Source: Sipunculus nudus (lineage: Eukaryota; Annelida; Sipuncula; Golfingiida; Sipunculidae). Taken from it: 64,000 bases of DNA. The notes below the pieces were generated by a model. It made no database searches and was not told the DNA's origin. It saw nothing but the letters and a program-made list of their open reading frames with translations. The first letter of the stretch is position 1, and each line of letters begins with the position of its first letter. The position numbers and the translations under genes were made by a program. Location of the stretch: assembly GCA_026874595.1 (NCBI GenBank), contig CM049319.1, positions 12,861,601 to 12,925,600 on the forward strand, written 5' to 3'. This document shows positions 24,386 to 36,121 of this stretch, piece by piece.

Positions 24386-25213
24386 ATGTCTTCTGATTTT
24401 GATCCAAAAACATTTGTTGAAAACTTTTATCTGGATAGGAATGTCATGTATGACAAAAAAGAGAAAAATTTAGAACAGGTCGCAGAAAAGAAACTGATGA
24501 TCCAGAGGAAAAATGAGAAGAAAATAACATGGATTCCTCAACAATTGAACTGAGTAAATAAGAGTTACAAATACAGTTAGAAAAGCTTCAGTTAGAAAAA
24601 AAGAAAACAGAAACCTTACAATAGATATGGTGCATGTGGTGGCGTCACTGGTAAAAAATCTTTTGGAGCCATGCCCAACTTGAATGGAAAAGTTTCAGTA
24701 TTTAATGAAACTGAAGTTGATAAATATTCTCATATTTTGAAAAGGTGGCCTCTATAAGAAAATGGCCTAAAGACCAATGGACCTTACTTTAACAACAGGT
24801 CTTGATAGGAAAGGCACGTGATGCCTTTGTTGCCTTATCTCTAGAAGACAGTTAAAAGTATGATATTGTCAAAAGTGCAGTCTTGAAGGCTTATGAGTAG
24901 GTCCCTGAGGCCTTCAGACAAACCACAAAGAGTGAAAACCAAACACATGTTGAATTTGAGAAAAAAAGAGAATTTGTTTAATAGATGGTGTCTTTCCTTA
25001 GAAGGCCAAGATACCTTTGATAGATTAATACAAGTAGTGTTAATTGAGGAGTTCAAAAGAAATTTGCATAAAGATATTCAAGAATATCTTAAAGAGCATA
25101 GGGTGGAGTCTCTTTATGAGGCCGCCAAACTGGCAGATGAATATGCCTTAAATCCTAGAGTGATGCATAGAAAATCTAACTTCCGAAAAAGGCCCAAGAC
25201 TCGGTCGGCGTAG
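24386..25213 (+). pseudogene. gag: Gag of gypsy copy 1 (broken)
   Basis: ATG at 24386 starts MSSDFDPKTFVENF, aligned with the copy 2 Gag start (MAGFKPETFVDD). After several stops the body is readable: WPKDQWTLL around 24770; then FDRLIQVVLIEEFKRNL, HKDIQEYLKEHRVESLYEAA and KLADEYALNP in the open part 24893-25213. This arrangement (basic/charged N-terminus, capsid-like middle with W..L and ADEY) is that of Gmr1/other metazoan gypsy Gags with a SCAN-like capsid domain. Remnants of a CCHC knuckle (CCK-stop-EGHVIANC, ~25342-25380) follow. Non-functional. Confidence 0.75.
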
Positions 25214-25719
25214 AGAAAGTCCTTTGTCTCCAGGTCCCGCCGCCGTAACAGTCTTCAACTTGTCAACCCCAGAGTAAAAGTCAATCGGACTCTCCCGTTC
25301 GCTTTGATAGTAGGAGACGTAAGTCAGGACCTATTACTTATTACTGTTGTAAATAAGAGGGACATGTGATTGCTAACTGTGAGGTGTTAAAAGCCAAAAA
25401 AAGCCAAATCCTCAGCTTAAACAGTATAGTTGCTCCTCCACGTTTAGTATGTGAATCCCTCTCGCCAGGCCTTAACCATAAGGTAGAAGAAAGACAGGGT
25501 AGTTTTAAACCTTTCATGATGGAAGGAGAAGTCTCTTTGGGGACTTCAGGCACGACAAGAAAGATTTTACACAGGATCAACTCAATCGTTAATACTAGCT
25601 TCGGCTCTCCCGGTGTCGATATACTCCTTCGGGATGTATAGAGCTAGGTTACGTATCAGTTCCTTTTGCACAAGGTATTTATTGGTTGTCTTTTAGTGTG
25701 AGGTGAAGTTACAGTGGGA

Positions 25720-25930
25720 ATGAGAGAGAGAGCTTGCCAATTAGTGGCATCTCGTTTCTGTTAGGGAATCACTTGGCAGGAGATAAAGTCGTGGTAGAGC
25801 CACATGTAGTGAATAAGCCGAATGCCGAAAGGAACGTAGAGCCATTAGATCGGGAGTTAGAGGGCATTTTTCCTGCCTGCGTTGTAACTCGAGCTTTGCT
25901 CATAAAGTCCTCCCAAAGCCAGACATAGGC
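25720..25930 (+). pseudogene. Protease-region remnant of gypsy copy 1
   Basis: The stretch 25734-25928 encodes ISFLLGNHLAGDKVVVEP then ELEGIFPACVVTRA. It aligns with copy 2 IQLLLGSDVAGNKVQPVP and IPGLYPSSAVTRSMA. This is the C-terminal side of the aspartic protease (LLG.D.AG block) and the linker to integrase. The catalytic D(T/S)G lies upstream in a disrupted part and is not readable here. Confidence 0.65.
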
Positions 25931-26360
25931 TTAAATGGAACCTGTGTATCTCATGATATTGAGTTTGTCGGTCAAGAGAAGCGCGAGCCAGGTCCACAGG
26001 TCATAGTCGAGTAGCCTAAAAATGTACCTCTGACAGATTCTTAAGGATTCTGACTTTTCGTGTGTTAAATCAGATAAGAATCTGATTTTGAAGTGTCTCT
26101 TGATGAGACATCTTGTGGTGACTTAATAGAGTCACATAGTTTGGATATTAGATCTTCTAGTGCTCAGCTTAGTATGTCAAGACTGAAATTAGCTGAATAG
26201 CAACAAAATGACTTGGAGATTAAAGATCTATTTTCTCAATCTCATAGTGTAGAGTAAGCAAAAGAACATTCCTATTATGTAGATTCTGGATTATTGTTCA
26301 GAAAATAAACCCCTGTTGATACCTCAACAATAAAAATTGGAGGGTTCTCCATCAAATATT

Positions 26361-27330
26361 AATACCCTTCGCCTATCGTTCGAAAATGTTGAGTCTTGAT
26401 CATGATCATAATACCCGTTGCCTATCGTTCGGAAATTTTGGGTCTTGCTCATGATCATCCAATGTCAGGGCATTTAGGCATCAGGAAAACCAAAGGTCGC
26501 ATTCTGAAACATTTATTTCTTTTGGCCTAGTTTAAATAGGGATGTGACTCAATATTGTAGAAATTGTCCTACCTGTCAAAAGGTCGGTGAATCAAATCAG
26601 AGCATTCCTGTAGCTCCCCTGAAACCTTTTCCAGTCCAAGGAGAAGCGTTCTCAAAAATTCTGATAGACTGTGAAGGGCTTTTGAGGCGTACTAGGTCAG
26701 GAAATGAATATATCCTAACCATTATGTGCATGAACACCCGTTTCCCAGAGGCTATACCCGTCAGGAATATTAAAGTCAAGGTGCCCTTGAACGCTTATAT
26801 CAAACAATGAAAACAATGCTAAAAACGTATTGCTTTTAGAAAGAAAAAAGATTGCGACAATGGACACCCATTTGTTTTGTTTGCGGACCGTTGTTGTGTA
26901 CAGGACTCCATAGGATTCTCCCCATTCGATTTGGTGTTTGGACACTCTGTTAGGGGGCCTCTATAGAATTAGGCTACTAAAGGAAATGTCGGTCGAATCT
27001 AAGCAAAATGAACCCATATTGAAATATATACAGGATTTCCGAGACAGGTTACACAAAGTAAATTCCCTCGGTAAAGAACATATGGAACGACAGGCTCAAC
27101 AGAAAATGAAATTTTGGTATGATAAGAAATCAGAGGCTAGAAGTTTCTCTCCAGGAGATACGGTTTTGACATTTCTTCCCATCCCAGGAAATCCTCTGAA
27201 AGCAAAGTTCACAGGACCATATACTCTTAAGACAAAACTAAGTGATCTTAACTTTAGTAGAAACTCCAGAAAGGGAAAAGAGGGAAAAGCTCAGCCATGT
27301 CAATATGCTAAAGAAATATTATGAAAGAGG
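26361..27330 (+). pseudogene. Integrase of gypsy copy 1 (broken)
   Basis: HDHPMSGHLGIRKT at about 26448-26490 is the start of the HHCC zinc domain, and CRNCPTCQKVG at 26556-26588 its CxxC part. The first catalytic Asp is in ILIDCEGLL (26659-26685). The C-terminal part reads KMKFWYDKKSEARSFSPGDTV (27104-27166) and KLSHVNMLKKYYERG (27288-27333). The region with the second Asp and Glu is lost between about 26810 and 26940. A 49-bp tandem duplication (26361-26409 and 26410-26458) disrupts the start. Placed before RT, as in Gmr1. Confidence 0.8.
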
Positions 27331-28180
27331 GAAGCAAAAAGAACCTTCTGAATCACAAACACAAGTGAATTTAGTCACTGTACCCGATATTGCAAAACTT
27401 CAGCATCAGAACAATAATAAAAATTTGTTGGAGTTGGAAATTGAAATGAAACTAGATGTTCCAAATAAGTTGACAAATTCTGAACTGTTAAAGGATATTT
27501 CGAGGAAAGTTGACCATTTATCAAAATCACAACAAAGTCAATTCCAGGTATTAAATCAGTATTCTGAAGTGTTCCCTGACACTCCAGGAAGAACAAATGC
27601 TTCTAAACATGATATAGACATAGGCGAGGCTAAACCTATCAAACAACATCCTTATAGGGTAAACCACCATAAGTTACAAATAGTACAAGAAGAAGTAAAG
27701 TACATGCTGGAGAACAAAATCATTGTTCAGAGCCATTCAGAGTTTGTAAATTCCAAAACCATTGGTTCCTATAGATTTTGTACCAGTTATAGGAAACTCA
27801 TTGCTGTTACTAAATCTGACTCCTTCCCTATCCACAGGATGATTGTATTGATCAGGTGGGTACAGCCAAGTTTGTTATTACATTTGAACTGTGAAAGGGG
27901 TACTGGCAAGTTCCATTAACCGACAGAGCAAACGAAATATCTGCTTTTGTTACTCCTGATAGGCTCTATCGGTATGAAGTTTTGGCATTCGGACTTAAAA
28001 CGCCCACATGACTTTTTTCCAGTCTCATGGCAAAAGTTCTGAAAGATGAACCAAATTGCACTTGCTACATGGGTGTTGTCAATTTGTATCATGAAAACTG
28101 GGAAGAACATTTACAAGGTATTAAGGACATGTTTGAAACTTTACGGAGGGGTGGTCTTACCATCAATTAGAAGGAAAGTT
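27242..28180 (+). pseudogene. Reverse transcriptase of gypsy copy 1 (broken, active site lost)
   Basis: An open frame of 225 codons (27242-27919) covers the integrase tail, a linker, and the RT N-terminal part: NQYSEVFPDTPGRTNASKHD, then KPIKQHPYRVN, then SYRFCTSYRKLIAVTKSDSFPI. Downstream pieces include LTDRANEISAFVTPDRLYRYE (about 27918-27980) in other frames. Where YxDD is expected the sequence reads CYMGVVNLYHENWEEHL (about 28063-28110), so the catalytic aspartates are gone. The order IN tail then RT is continuous here, so the gene order is not an assembly artefact of distant pieces. Confidence 0.8.
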
Positions 28181-28182
28181 TT

Positions 28183-28792
28183 TTGGGGGGCAAGCCATTG
28201 TTCAATATTTGGGATACAGTTGTAGACCAAGGAAATGTAAAACCAGTGAATGCAAAAGTCCAGGCCATTGAAAATCACCCTGTTCCAAATGACAAGAGTT
28301 CACTGAGGCGATACCTTGGAATGGCGGATTACTACCGCAGATTCTGCAAGAACTTTTCAGATATCATTATCCCTTTAACAAATTTGTTAAAGAAAAATGT
28401 AACATTCCACTGGGATTATGCCTGCCAATATTGATGCTAGCGACTATGCCGCTGGAGGTATGTTATAGCACATGAGGATGACCAAGGGATAGAACATCCG
28501 ATTGGTTACTTTTCACGTAAATTTCTCAAACATCAGAGAAATTATTCTACAATAGAAACGAAGACTTTGACATTGATAGTCTCACTTCAGCATTAAAGAT
28601 GTGTATCTTAGTCATACTTCAATACCAGTAGTAGTATATACTGATCGAGATCCATTGATTTTTATCCATAAGATATAAAACAAGAATCAACGACTTGGGC
28701 GCTGGAACTTACTTCTTCAGGAGTATCATTTGATAAATAAACATATTAAAGGAAAACAGAACGTGGTAGCTGACAATTTATCAAGAATTTAA
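28183..28792 (+). pseudogene. RNase H of gypsy copy 1 (broken)
   Basis: The frame 28183-28434 reads VKPVNAKVQAIENHPVPNDK then SLRRYLGMADYYRRFCKNFS, the RT/RNase H connection of gypsy elements. After a stop, IEHPIGYFSRKFLKHQRNYS and IYTDRDPLIFIHK give the RNase H body. ENVVADxLSRI-type sequence (KQNVVADNLSRI, about 28755-28791) marks the domain end before a stop. Confidence 0.8.
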
Positions 28793-28950
28793 GTGAGATG
28801 ACAATCTTGACATCTTCACTATTGTACTCTTGTTATGTATTAAAAAGTAAGAGAAGTAAATAATGATATGTTTGATCTTGTTAAACTAAAGAAATATGAA
28901 TGTCATTTTTTTAAATAAAGGATTTATTTTAATCCTTGTAATTTTATTTT

Positions 28951-28959
28951 AGAGGGGAG
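28951..28959 (+). other. Polypurine tract of gypsy copy 1
   Basis: AGAGGGGAG immediately precedes the TGTGACGG start of the 3' LTR, the position where plus-strand priming occurs in LTR retrotransposons. Confidence 0.8.
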
Positions 28960-29619
28960 TGTGACGGCTCTAAGGTGGTACATCGGACGGTTGTACGACA
29001 CAGGCGGGCACGTGTACTGTAGCCCCTATTGAATGACAATACAAGGTTTTGCGCTCCCTGTGAAAGGGACCAGTTGATTTTTCCCGCCTCTTTTAAGTCT
29101 TTATAAAGGGGTTCACTGGGAACCTATTTTTAGAGGGAAAATAATTTTGCATAGCGCAATACGTTTCCTAGGCGACCGAAAATGACTAAGGTTAGGCTGG
29201 CTCGTCTCGTCTCTATATTTTTGTAAATAAAACTTTAGCCGTGTAATAAATAAAATTCTGTAATGTAATTTCAATTATAGTTGTATTGGGCCTTAGGCCC
29301 TGATATATATCTTTCTGTGAACAATGTAATTTCAAGGTGCCACAAGGCGAAAATTGTTTTAACTACCATGATATATGTTTCGTCATGCTGGTAAAACCAT
29401 AAAACTATTACATTATATTAAATCCATTTGACCAGTCAAACATGTCTTTAAAAATATTTCATGAATTATGGTTTGAATGATTGCAAAAACGTATTAAAAT
29501 TAATTTTTCATTCCAATCAGCAAACATTTCATTTATATTTATTATAAGCGTGGCTTATATATGCTGTAAAATATTCTTGATATGTAAACCTTTGGATCCA
29601 TAACATTTTTTAAAAATTA

Positions 29620-29830
29620 TTTTGCGGGCCGGACACTGGAAAGATGCGGGGCGGGGCGGGTGCGGGCTGAAAGAAAATTTTGCGGGGCGGGTGCGGGCTG
29701 AACTATCAAAGTAACTGCGGGGCGGGGCGGGCTGAATTTTTTTTCTTTGATTGCGGCGCGGGCTGCGGGCTGACAGGGCAAGATGCGGGCCGGGTGCGGG
29801 TTCAATTTTTCGGCCCGCGCTGGGCCCTAA
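29620..29830 (+). repeat. G-rich low-complexity repeat with G-quadruplex motif
   Basis: Repeats of GGGGCGGGTGCGGGCTGAA occur over 200 bp in an otherwise AT-rich region. Positions 29648-29666 satisfy the four-G-run pattern (GGGG, GGGG, GGG, GGG with loops of 1, 1 and 3). Confidence 0.8.
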
Positions 29831-30348
29831 TAGGAATATTCTTGTAAGAGCCAGCCTTAAAGGTGCCCATTCACCTGCCTCTTAAAAAAGAATTTACGAA
29901 ATATTTGCTTCCTCTGTGTATATATTTAATAATCTAAAGTAATTCTGGTTAAGAAAACTTCATATAACGCCGTTAAGAATGTATGAACTTGCTTATCAAC
30001 AACGAGTTTGTAAACATAGCAATGTTGACAAAAGGGGTAAACATAAAACTTAAGTTGATAGGTTGCATATATACCGAGGTAGAAAGGTCACTTCCTGCAA
30101 AACGCCATTTCCAGAGCTCTGGCTTATCTGACTTGCCACAAGATACCCTTATAGAATTTCTTTTAATTATTTTGGCGGGCCCCCGCATATTATAAACACG
30201 TTTATATAATCAAAACAAGCAGCCTGTGTGCGGTGCTTAACATTTTTCCTGACTTATTTTTAGAAAAGCTCCAAAGGTTAACATTTCTTTAATAAGGGCC
30301 CAATAGGTGATTAGACCCCTTTAACGGCTTGATATAACTAGAATACGG

Positions 30349-30367
30349 GTAGTCGACAAGCGACTAC
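30349..30367. other. Perfect 7-bp hairpin at left edge of tandem element
   Basis: GTAGTCG at 30349-30355 and CGACTAC at 30361-30367 are separated by five bases. It lies immediately left of the TGTATCCGCCAAAA end of the element at 30370-31813. Confidence 0.6.
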
Positions 30368-30369
30368 GT

Positions 30370-31813
30370 GTATCCGCCAAAAGCAGAGAAGGACGGGTGA
30401 AGTGAGGCATGGATTGAGTGGCAAGGGGATATAGAGTTACATGTGTTAAATATTTGAATGGATCTGTGCCACATAAACATGATTGTAGGTGGCGCCACCT
30501 GTTATTTGAACGAGAAAATATCCAAGATATATACACATGCAAAATTTAATGTGGAAAAGTCAAACCACTGCAGAGATATGAGTGATTTTATCCCACAGCA
30601 GACAAACAGATGGACGCTGTGCAAAAATGGCTGCAGGTGGCGCCACCATTTTTGTTCATGTTATAAAGCTATCCAAGGGCTATATTTGTGTAAATTTTTT
30701 TTCCTGATTGGTCAAACGGTTCCCGAGATATGAGCTTGGATGTCTGCAGCGTTAACGTGAATGTAGGTGGCGCCACCTGTCATAAAATCAAGAAAGCTAT
30801 CTAGGATGTATACGCATCCCGAATTTTAGGTGAATTAGTCAAACCACTGCAGAGATATGAGTGATTTTAACCCCAGGCAGATGAACAAATGGACACTGTG
30901 CAAATATGGTTGCAGTTGGCGCCATCTTTTGTTGTGTATGTTATAAAGTTATTCCAGGGCTACATTTGTGTAAAATTTTTTTCCGGATCGGTCAAAAGGT
31001 TCCCGAGATATATGGGTTTATGTGTGGAGCGTTAACGTGAATGTAGGTGGCACCACCTGTCATAAAATCAAGAAAGCTATCTAGGGTGTATATGCATGTC
31101 AATTTTTAGGTGAATTAGTCAAACCACTGCAGAGATATGATTGATTTTAACCCCAGGCAGATGAACAAATGGACACTGTGCAAACATGGTTGCAGGTGGC
31201 GCCACCTTTTGTTGTGTATGTTATAAAGCTATCCCAGGGCTACATTTGTGTAAAAAAAATTTCCGGATCGGTCAAACGGTTCCCGAGATATATGGGGTTA
31301 TGTGTGGAGCGTTAACGTGAATGTAGGTGGCGCCACCTTTCATAAAATCGAGAAAGCTATCTAGGTTGTATATGCATGCCGAATTTTAGGTGAATTAGTC
31401 AAACCACTGCAGAGATATGAGTGATTTTAACCCCAGGCAGATGAACAGATGGACACTGTGCAAACATGGTTGCAGGTGGCGCCACCTTTTGTTGTGTATG
31501 TTATAAAGCTATCCCAGGGCTACATTTGTGTAAAAAATTTTTCCGGATCGGTCAAACGGTTCCCGAGATATATGGGTTTATGTGTGGAAACAGACGCACA
31601 AACGGACGCTGGGCAGAGAAGAAAGGTCAGAGGTCAAGGTCACTTGGTTAGGCACCAGTTCACATGTGACCCGATAATTTGTGTAAGTTACGGAAAAATC
31701 TGTCCAGTAGTCTCAGAGGAGTTCTCCGGAAACGAACGCGGCGGCGGGGGCGGCGGCGGCGGCGGAACCCGGTCAAAAACATAGTATCCGCAAAACTTCG
31801 TTTTGGCGGATAC
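30370..31813 (+). mobile_element. Non-autonomous element with ~279-bp tandem units and TGTATCCGCCAAAA ends (Helentron-like architecture)
   Basis: TGTATCCGCCAAAA at 30370-30383 is inverted at the right end (TTTTGGCGGATACA, 31801-31814). The right end itself folds: positions 31784-31813 form a hairpin of GTATCCGC-AAAC against GTTT-GGCGGATAC. Between the ends lies a tandem array of ~279 bp, about four units. Each unit has two sub-blocks of ~149 and ~130 bp, each with a GGTGGCGCCACC-type site: positions about 30487, 30636, 30767, 30916, 31046, 31195, 31325 and 31474. Inverted sub-terminal repeats, tandem core and 3' hairpin fit Helentron-associated (HINE) or pearl-type elements; this class is inference. 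No transposase or Rep. Confidence 0.65.
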
Positions 31814-32143
31814 AATTATGTATAATAATAGTGTAGCTAGGGTTTAATTCCTCTCATTATTGTACTGTTTTACGTGTATTTTGTATGTCTAATGCAATTT
31901 CCTCAGCACCCTCATTGGAACGTCTGCACTATTCAGTTAAGTATATATCTGTTTATTCATTTGTATCAGTTTAAATATATTCCTATGCATATGTATCTGG
32001 TCACGTTTTGAGTTGAAGTAAAAGCTTTCTGTAACTTTACTTTCGGTCTTCGAGTTTTGAATGGTCTGGGGTCTGAGGTCTGGTTGTTTATTGATTTCCC
32101 CAAGACAAAATTGTACGAGCCCCAGACTGTCGTGACAACTGTT

Positions 32144-32200
32144 ACCACTACTACTACTACTACTCTTACTACTACTACGACTACTACTTTTACTTAATGC
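32144..32200. repeat. Imperfect (TAC)n tract
   Basis: Similar to the tract at 22060-22268 and probably its continuation on the other side of the inserted block. Confidence 0.8.
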
Positions 32201-32499
32201 TTCTGTCAAATAGAACATACGGGTGAGATTCTTTCGTCGATTACAGGAGATAATTATACGGTATGGGATTAGTAACACCTCAGTGCCAGAATCGTGGATT
32301 TCTATATAACGCAGGGGAAATAAGTCGGAGATAAAATATGAGTTTATCTTTGCAAGGCATAATGATTTCATTGATATTAATTGTTTAACATGTAAAAATA
32401 ATTGTATAATATTTTGATGGATACTATTGTACCGAACTGTGTCAATAAGTGGCAAGGTATTTTAAATCATGATGTAGAATGAAAAAAATATATTCAAGC

Positions 32500-33010
32500 A
32501 TTGTGACAAACAGCTGAATAAAAGGTAGCAACTAGATATAAATAAGAATTTTTTACATTTGGCATTACCAACTAAGGATTTTCTAGTAAAGTGTAACATT
32601 TTAACAGAAAAAAACTTGTAACGTGTAGTTAGGAGGAAATAAATTTGCATATTTTTTCGGACTGTCTTGTGGCTTTTAAATTTTGGAAGGAAGGTAATGT
32701 ATGGTTCAGGAAAGTTGCAGGTTAAACAATTGAATTTGTATTCTATTTGTTTTGGATTTGGGCAAAAGTGGAAGGAACTTTCTGAGAACTGTATTTATGT
32801 GTTAAATTTTATTTTGTATATAGGAAGATATGTGGATATTGTGGAACAACCGGAATAAAAGTATTGTTTCTGCACCATTGCAAATAGTATGTTTTTGGAT
32901 CGAGAAATTCAATTATTAGCCGTATTAAAGAGGAATACTACAATAGCTTACATAGAGGAGAGAGAGAGAAAGGACCGGTCTAGGAATAAATAATGGATTT
33001 AATGAAGCAT
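32500..33010 (+). pseudogene. Possible LINE ORF2 C-terminal remnant
   Basis: A stretch starting near 32540 reads, over frames, VVRRKxICIFFRTVLWLLNF, then FGFGQKWKELSENCIYVLNF, then ILYIGRYVDI (open part 32667-32858). The pattern of a W-rich block followed by a hydrophobic N-(F/Y)-I-L-x-I-x-(R/K)-Y-(I/V) stretch resembles the region after the CCHC motif in L1/Tx1-like ORF2, compare the intact one at 62603-64000. No zinc cysteines are readable. Weak call. Confidence 0.3.
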
Positions 33011-34270
33011 TATGTAAAGTAGATGGTTATTTTAAACTCTTCATATTGATGTGATTTTTTAGGGGGTAAGGGAGGGGTGTTTCGCAGATATGTTTAATAA
33101 TCCGCTTCTGATCTATTATGTAAGGACGGTGGTTCAACAGTTGAGAAAGCTTCAGTTAATTTAATTGTATATTTATTTTTTTCATTTTATGATTTTGAAT
33201 AGGTCTGGGTACTGGCATTTGTTAAGTTGCTTGACTGAGTTGGGCTTCAGTTGGGTTTTGTTTATGTTATAATTTTGTCCGTTTATCTGAGTATATTCCA
33301 AGATGTGTAAATCTGAGTTTACTTTAGTTACGGGTTTTTACCATCATTGCTTCGGTGTTGTGATTTTTGGGGGTGGGGGTCGGGGGTGGTGATTGGGGAT
33401 GATAGTAGGCAAGTGTATTTGATATATTTGAAATATTTAGGGGCTGTTTAATTTTTTTATGATGTACTTATTGTGGGATTGTATATGGTATATTGTATAT
33501 GTATATTGAATCGTAACAGATACATGTATTTGGCAGAACACCTACAAATGAATGACAAACAAATATTTCCCATATTCATAATGATTTAAATCGTTGTTTT
33601 CAGGCAGAAAACGTTTTTCCTCTAGGCATATCTCTACTGTTAAACACCTTATGAGCCTGGGGAAGCACTGTGGCGTATACAATTCAACGGGATTCCTCGT
33701 CCGACCCCATCCGTTTAAATTTTTTTGTCGGATCGGTCGCCACATGATCGGAAAAAAATTTTGTCGGATGGCGGGGCGGATCACTACCGCGACCGCAACC
33801 GTATTAAAGGAATTATTCCTTCATAATATCATCTGTTCGACTCTATCCGCAACCGCGACCGTAACTCAACCGCAACCACGTAAAAGGAATAGTGGCCTAA
33901 GTCCATTTCTCTTTTGAGTTGATTGAACTTTTTATTTTGTTCTCTTTGTTATATTCAAGATTGAGCTGAATTAAATTTAGTGAGTTACTCATTTGGTTTA
34001 TTTACATTTTGTTTGACATTTGCTGTTATGTAGCCTTCAGTATGATACTTAGATATTTTTTTTCTTTTATTTCGTTTAAACTATCATAGTTAGGTAAATA
34101 TACAATTTTTGTATCGGGGTTTCTTTGTTTTATAACTTTTAATATTTTTTGTGCTAAGGTAGATTATTTGCATAAAGTTCATGTCGAATGCATGCATGCA
34201 TGTTTATGTATATAACAACTATATGTTTGCATTTGCATGTGCATTGTATAGTTATCACTAAGTGGTAGGA

Positions 34271-34324
<54 letters not shown>

Positions 34325-36076
34325 AATGTGGATACTTTTGATTTTAATAAACAATAAAAAAAGTAAGCACTCCCATTCTGGGTCAATCACCCAGGAAACC
34401 CCCAAAGAGCGGTCCCCCTTGCATAAAAAATCTCACCCCTCCATTTAAATCCATGTATGGTGACAATCCACAAAGATATGTTTCAAAACCGAAACAGATT
34501 TATTCTAGTATATAAAACCCATAAACTCATTTTGTGCGAATTTGGAGGTACGTGTGTAAAACTCCGTAAATGTAGGCCATATCAGGTAATAAGATTCGAC
34601 GCTGTTTCAAGTGGATAATCCTAACTACAAATCTCAGGAAACTATATACCTTAAGAGTCTTAAGTGTATATGACAGAGACCATGCATATATATACCTCAA
34701 AGCACTATAATTAGGATCCTTGCCAAACTTAGCTGTGTGCTACACAGAAAAAATGTATTTACGGTTCAACGGACTAACGGTTCAACTCCATGGTTAGACC
34801 ACAGGTTAGCTCCTGCTCTCTAAAACAAAGGCGGCCCTTGATACCATGGAATGGTTCTGGGATTTGGTCCACGGCCTCAAAAAAGTAAAGTAGCCTATCA
34901 AAAGTTATGGTATTCTAGATTAAGTCCAAATTTAATGGATTGTTCCATCAAAATTTCATCAAATCTGTTCCTAATAGCTTAATAAAAGTACTGATTGACA
35001 AACCAAGCAACCACAAACGAAAAATAACAGCATCTGAATTAAAACCCCTCTACGCTTTTTGTGATATGGGCGCAGACAAATAAAAGGATAATATAACAGA
35101 GTTGAATATAAAAACCAGAATGCAATTTAACGAAATACTCAAAAAGTTAGTTCAGGTACCATTAACAGGTATGGGAAACCGATAAGACAACCAGAACAAA
35201 TCTGCATTGTCTTGATATAATACTGTTCTCTCTTCTATGGCGGTTGTTTGTGTAATAAGGACTGTGACGAAGGAATATTAAAAAGTCATGGAGAGGTGAT
35301 CCTCTCGGTACGAAATATTTGAATAAATGATTGAAATTTAAGTTGTACATCTGCCTTATAGAAAGCTCTGCATGGTCATGCCATCCAGTTAAGGAGTTTG
35401 TGCAAGTGAAACGGATGGAGCTTAATGCAAGGAAGATTTGTTTAAATATGGAAGGTGATCAAAATATGAATTCAAGCGTTATCGGGACGCGCATCTGCCA
35501 AAGAAAATCTAGGGCTAGCGGTGGGATGCGATCTTCGTCTGTACTGTCCGGTTCATATATTAGACCAAGATGAACATCTAAATTTAAGAGGCCCTTTAAT
35601 ATCATGTTTAAACTGGCACATCGAGTCCTTTGAAAATTCTACAAACAAACAAATTACGTTAATTTTTCCCACCCAGTTCAATAAGACTTTCTGCACATAG
35701 TTCTCATTTTGTCACACGTGAGAGACGTCCATTGTATCTGTTGATGTATGGAATCTCGTTAGTTTATTTTCTTTGAAAATAAAACATAGCGCTGTATCGT
35801 GTCTAATGAAATGTTTCTCATTTATTTTATGTGCTCCAAGTAGTCTTTTAAATATTTTAGGTTTCCAGGCAGGTGTTACACCTGTTCTTGATAGAATTAC
35901 AGTGCTACAATCCATCTTCAACTCCAGATAGGCTATATCTTTTGTCATTTTCATAACCTGCTATTCAGAGATTTATATTTATATAGTGAAGTATAGACGT
36001 TGGTTCGATCTCTGTGTTTACTATAAGATGTTATAAATCTAAACCTGCTTTATAATTAACATATACATATATGCTA

Positions 36077-36121
<45 letters not shown>

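Larger units (their letters stand above)
23304..32137 (+). mobile_element. Gmr1-type Ty3/gypsy LTR retrotransposon, copy 1 (degenerate)
   Basis: Order along the + strand: 5' LTR, primer binding site, Gag, protease, integrase, reverse transcriptase, RNase H, polypurine tract, 3' LTR. Integrase lies before RT, as in Copia but not in most Ty3/gypsy elements. That order is the hallmark of the Gmr1 clade. All coding domains carry stops and frameshifts, and the RT catalytic aspartates are lost. The 3' LTR is split by ~2.4 kb of other repeats. Its LTR ends (TGTGACGG/CGTGACA) differ from the family at 36.4-41.8 kb. Confidence 0.85.
28960..32137 (+). repeat. 3' LTR of gypsy copy 1, split by ~2.4 kb of inserted repeats
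   Basis: Part one 28960-29404 (TGTGACGG...ACCATAAA) and part two 31818-32137 (ATGTATAATA...CGTGACA) together match the 5' LTR. A TATA-like TTTATAAAGGGG lies at 29100-29111. Sequence 29405-31817 is foreign to the LTR. About 300 bp that the 5' LTR has at this point are missing, so the insertion came with a deletion or replaced them. Confidence 0.85.
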
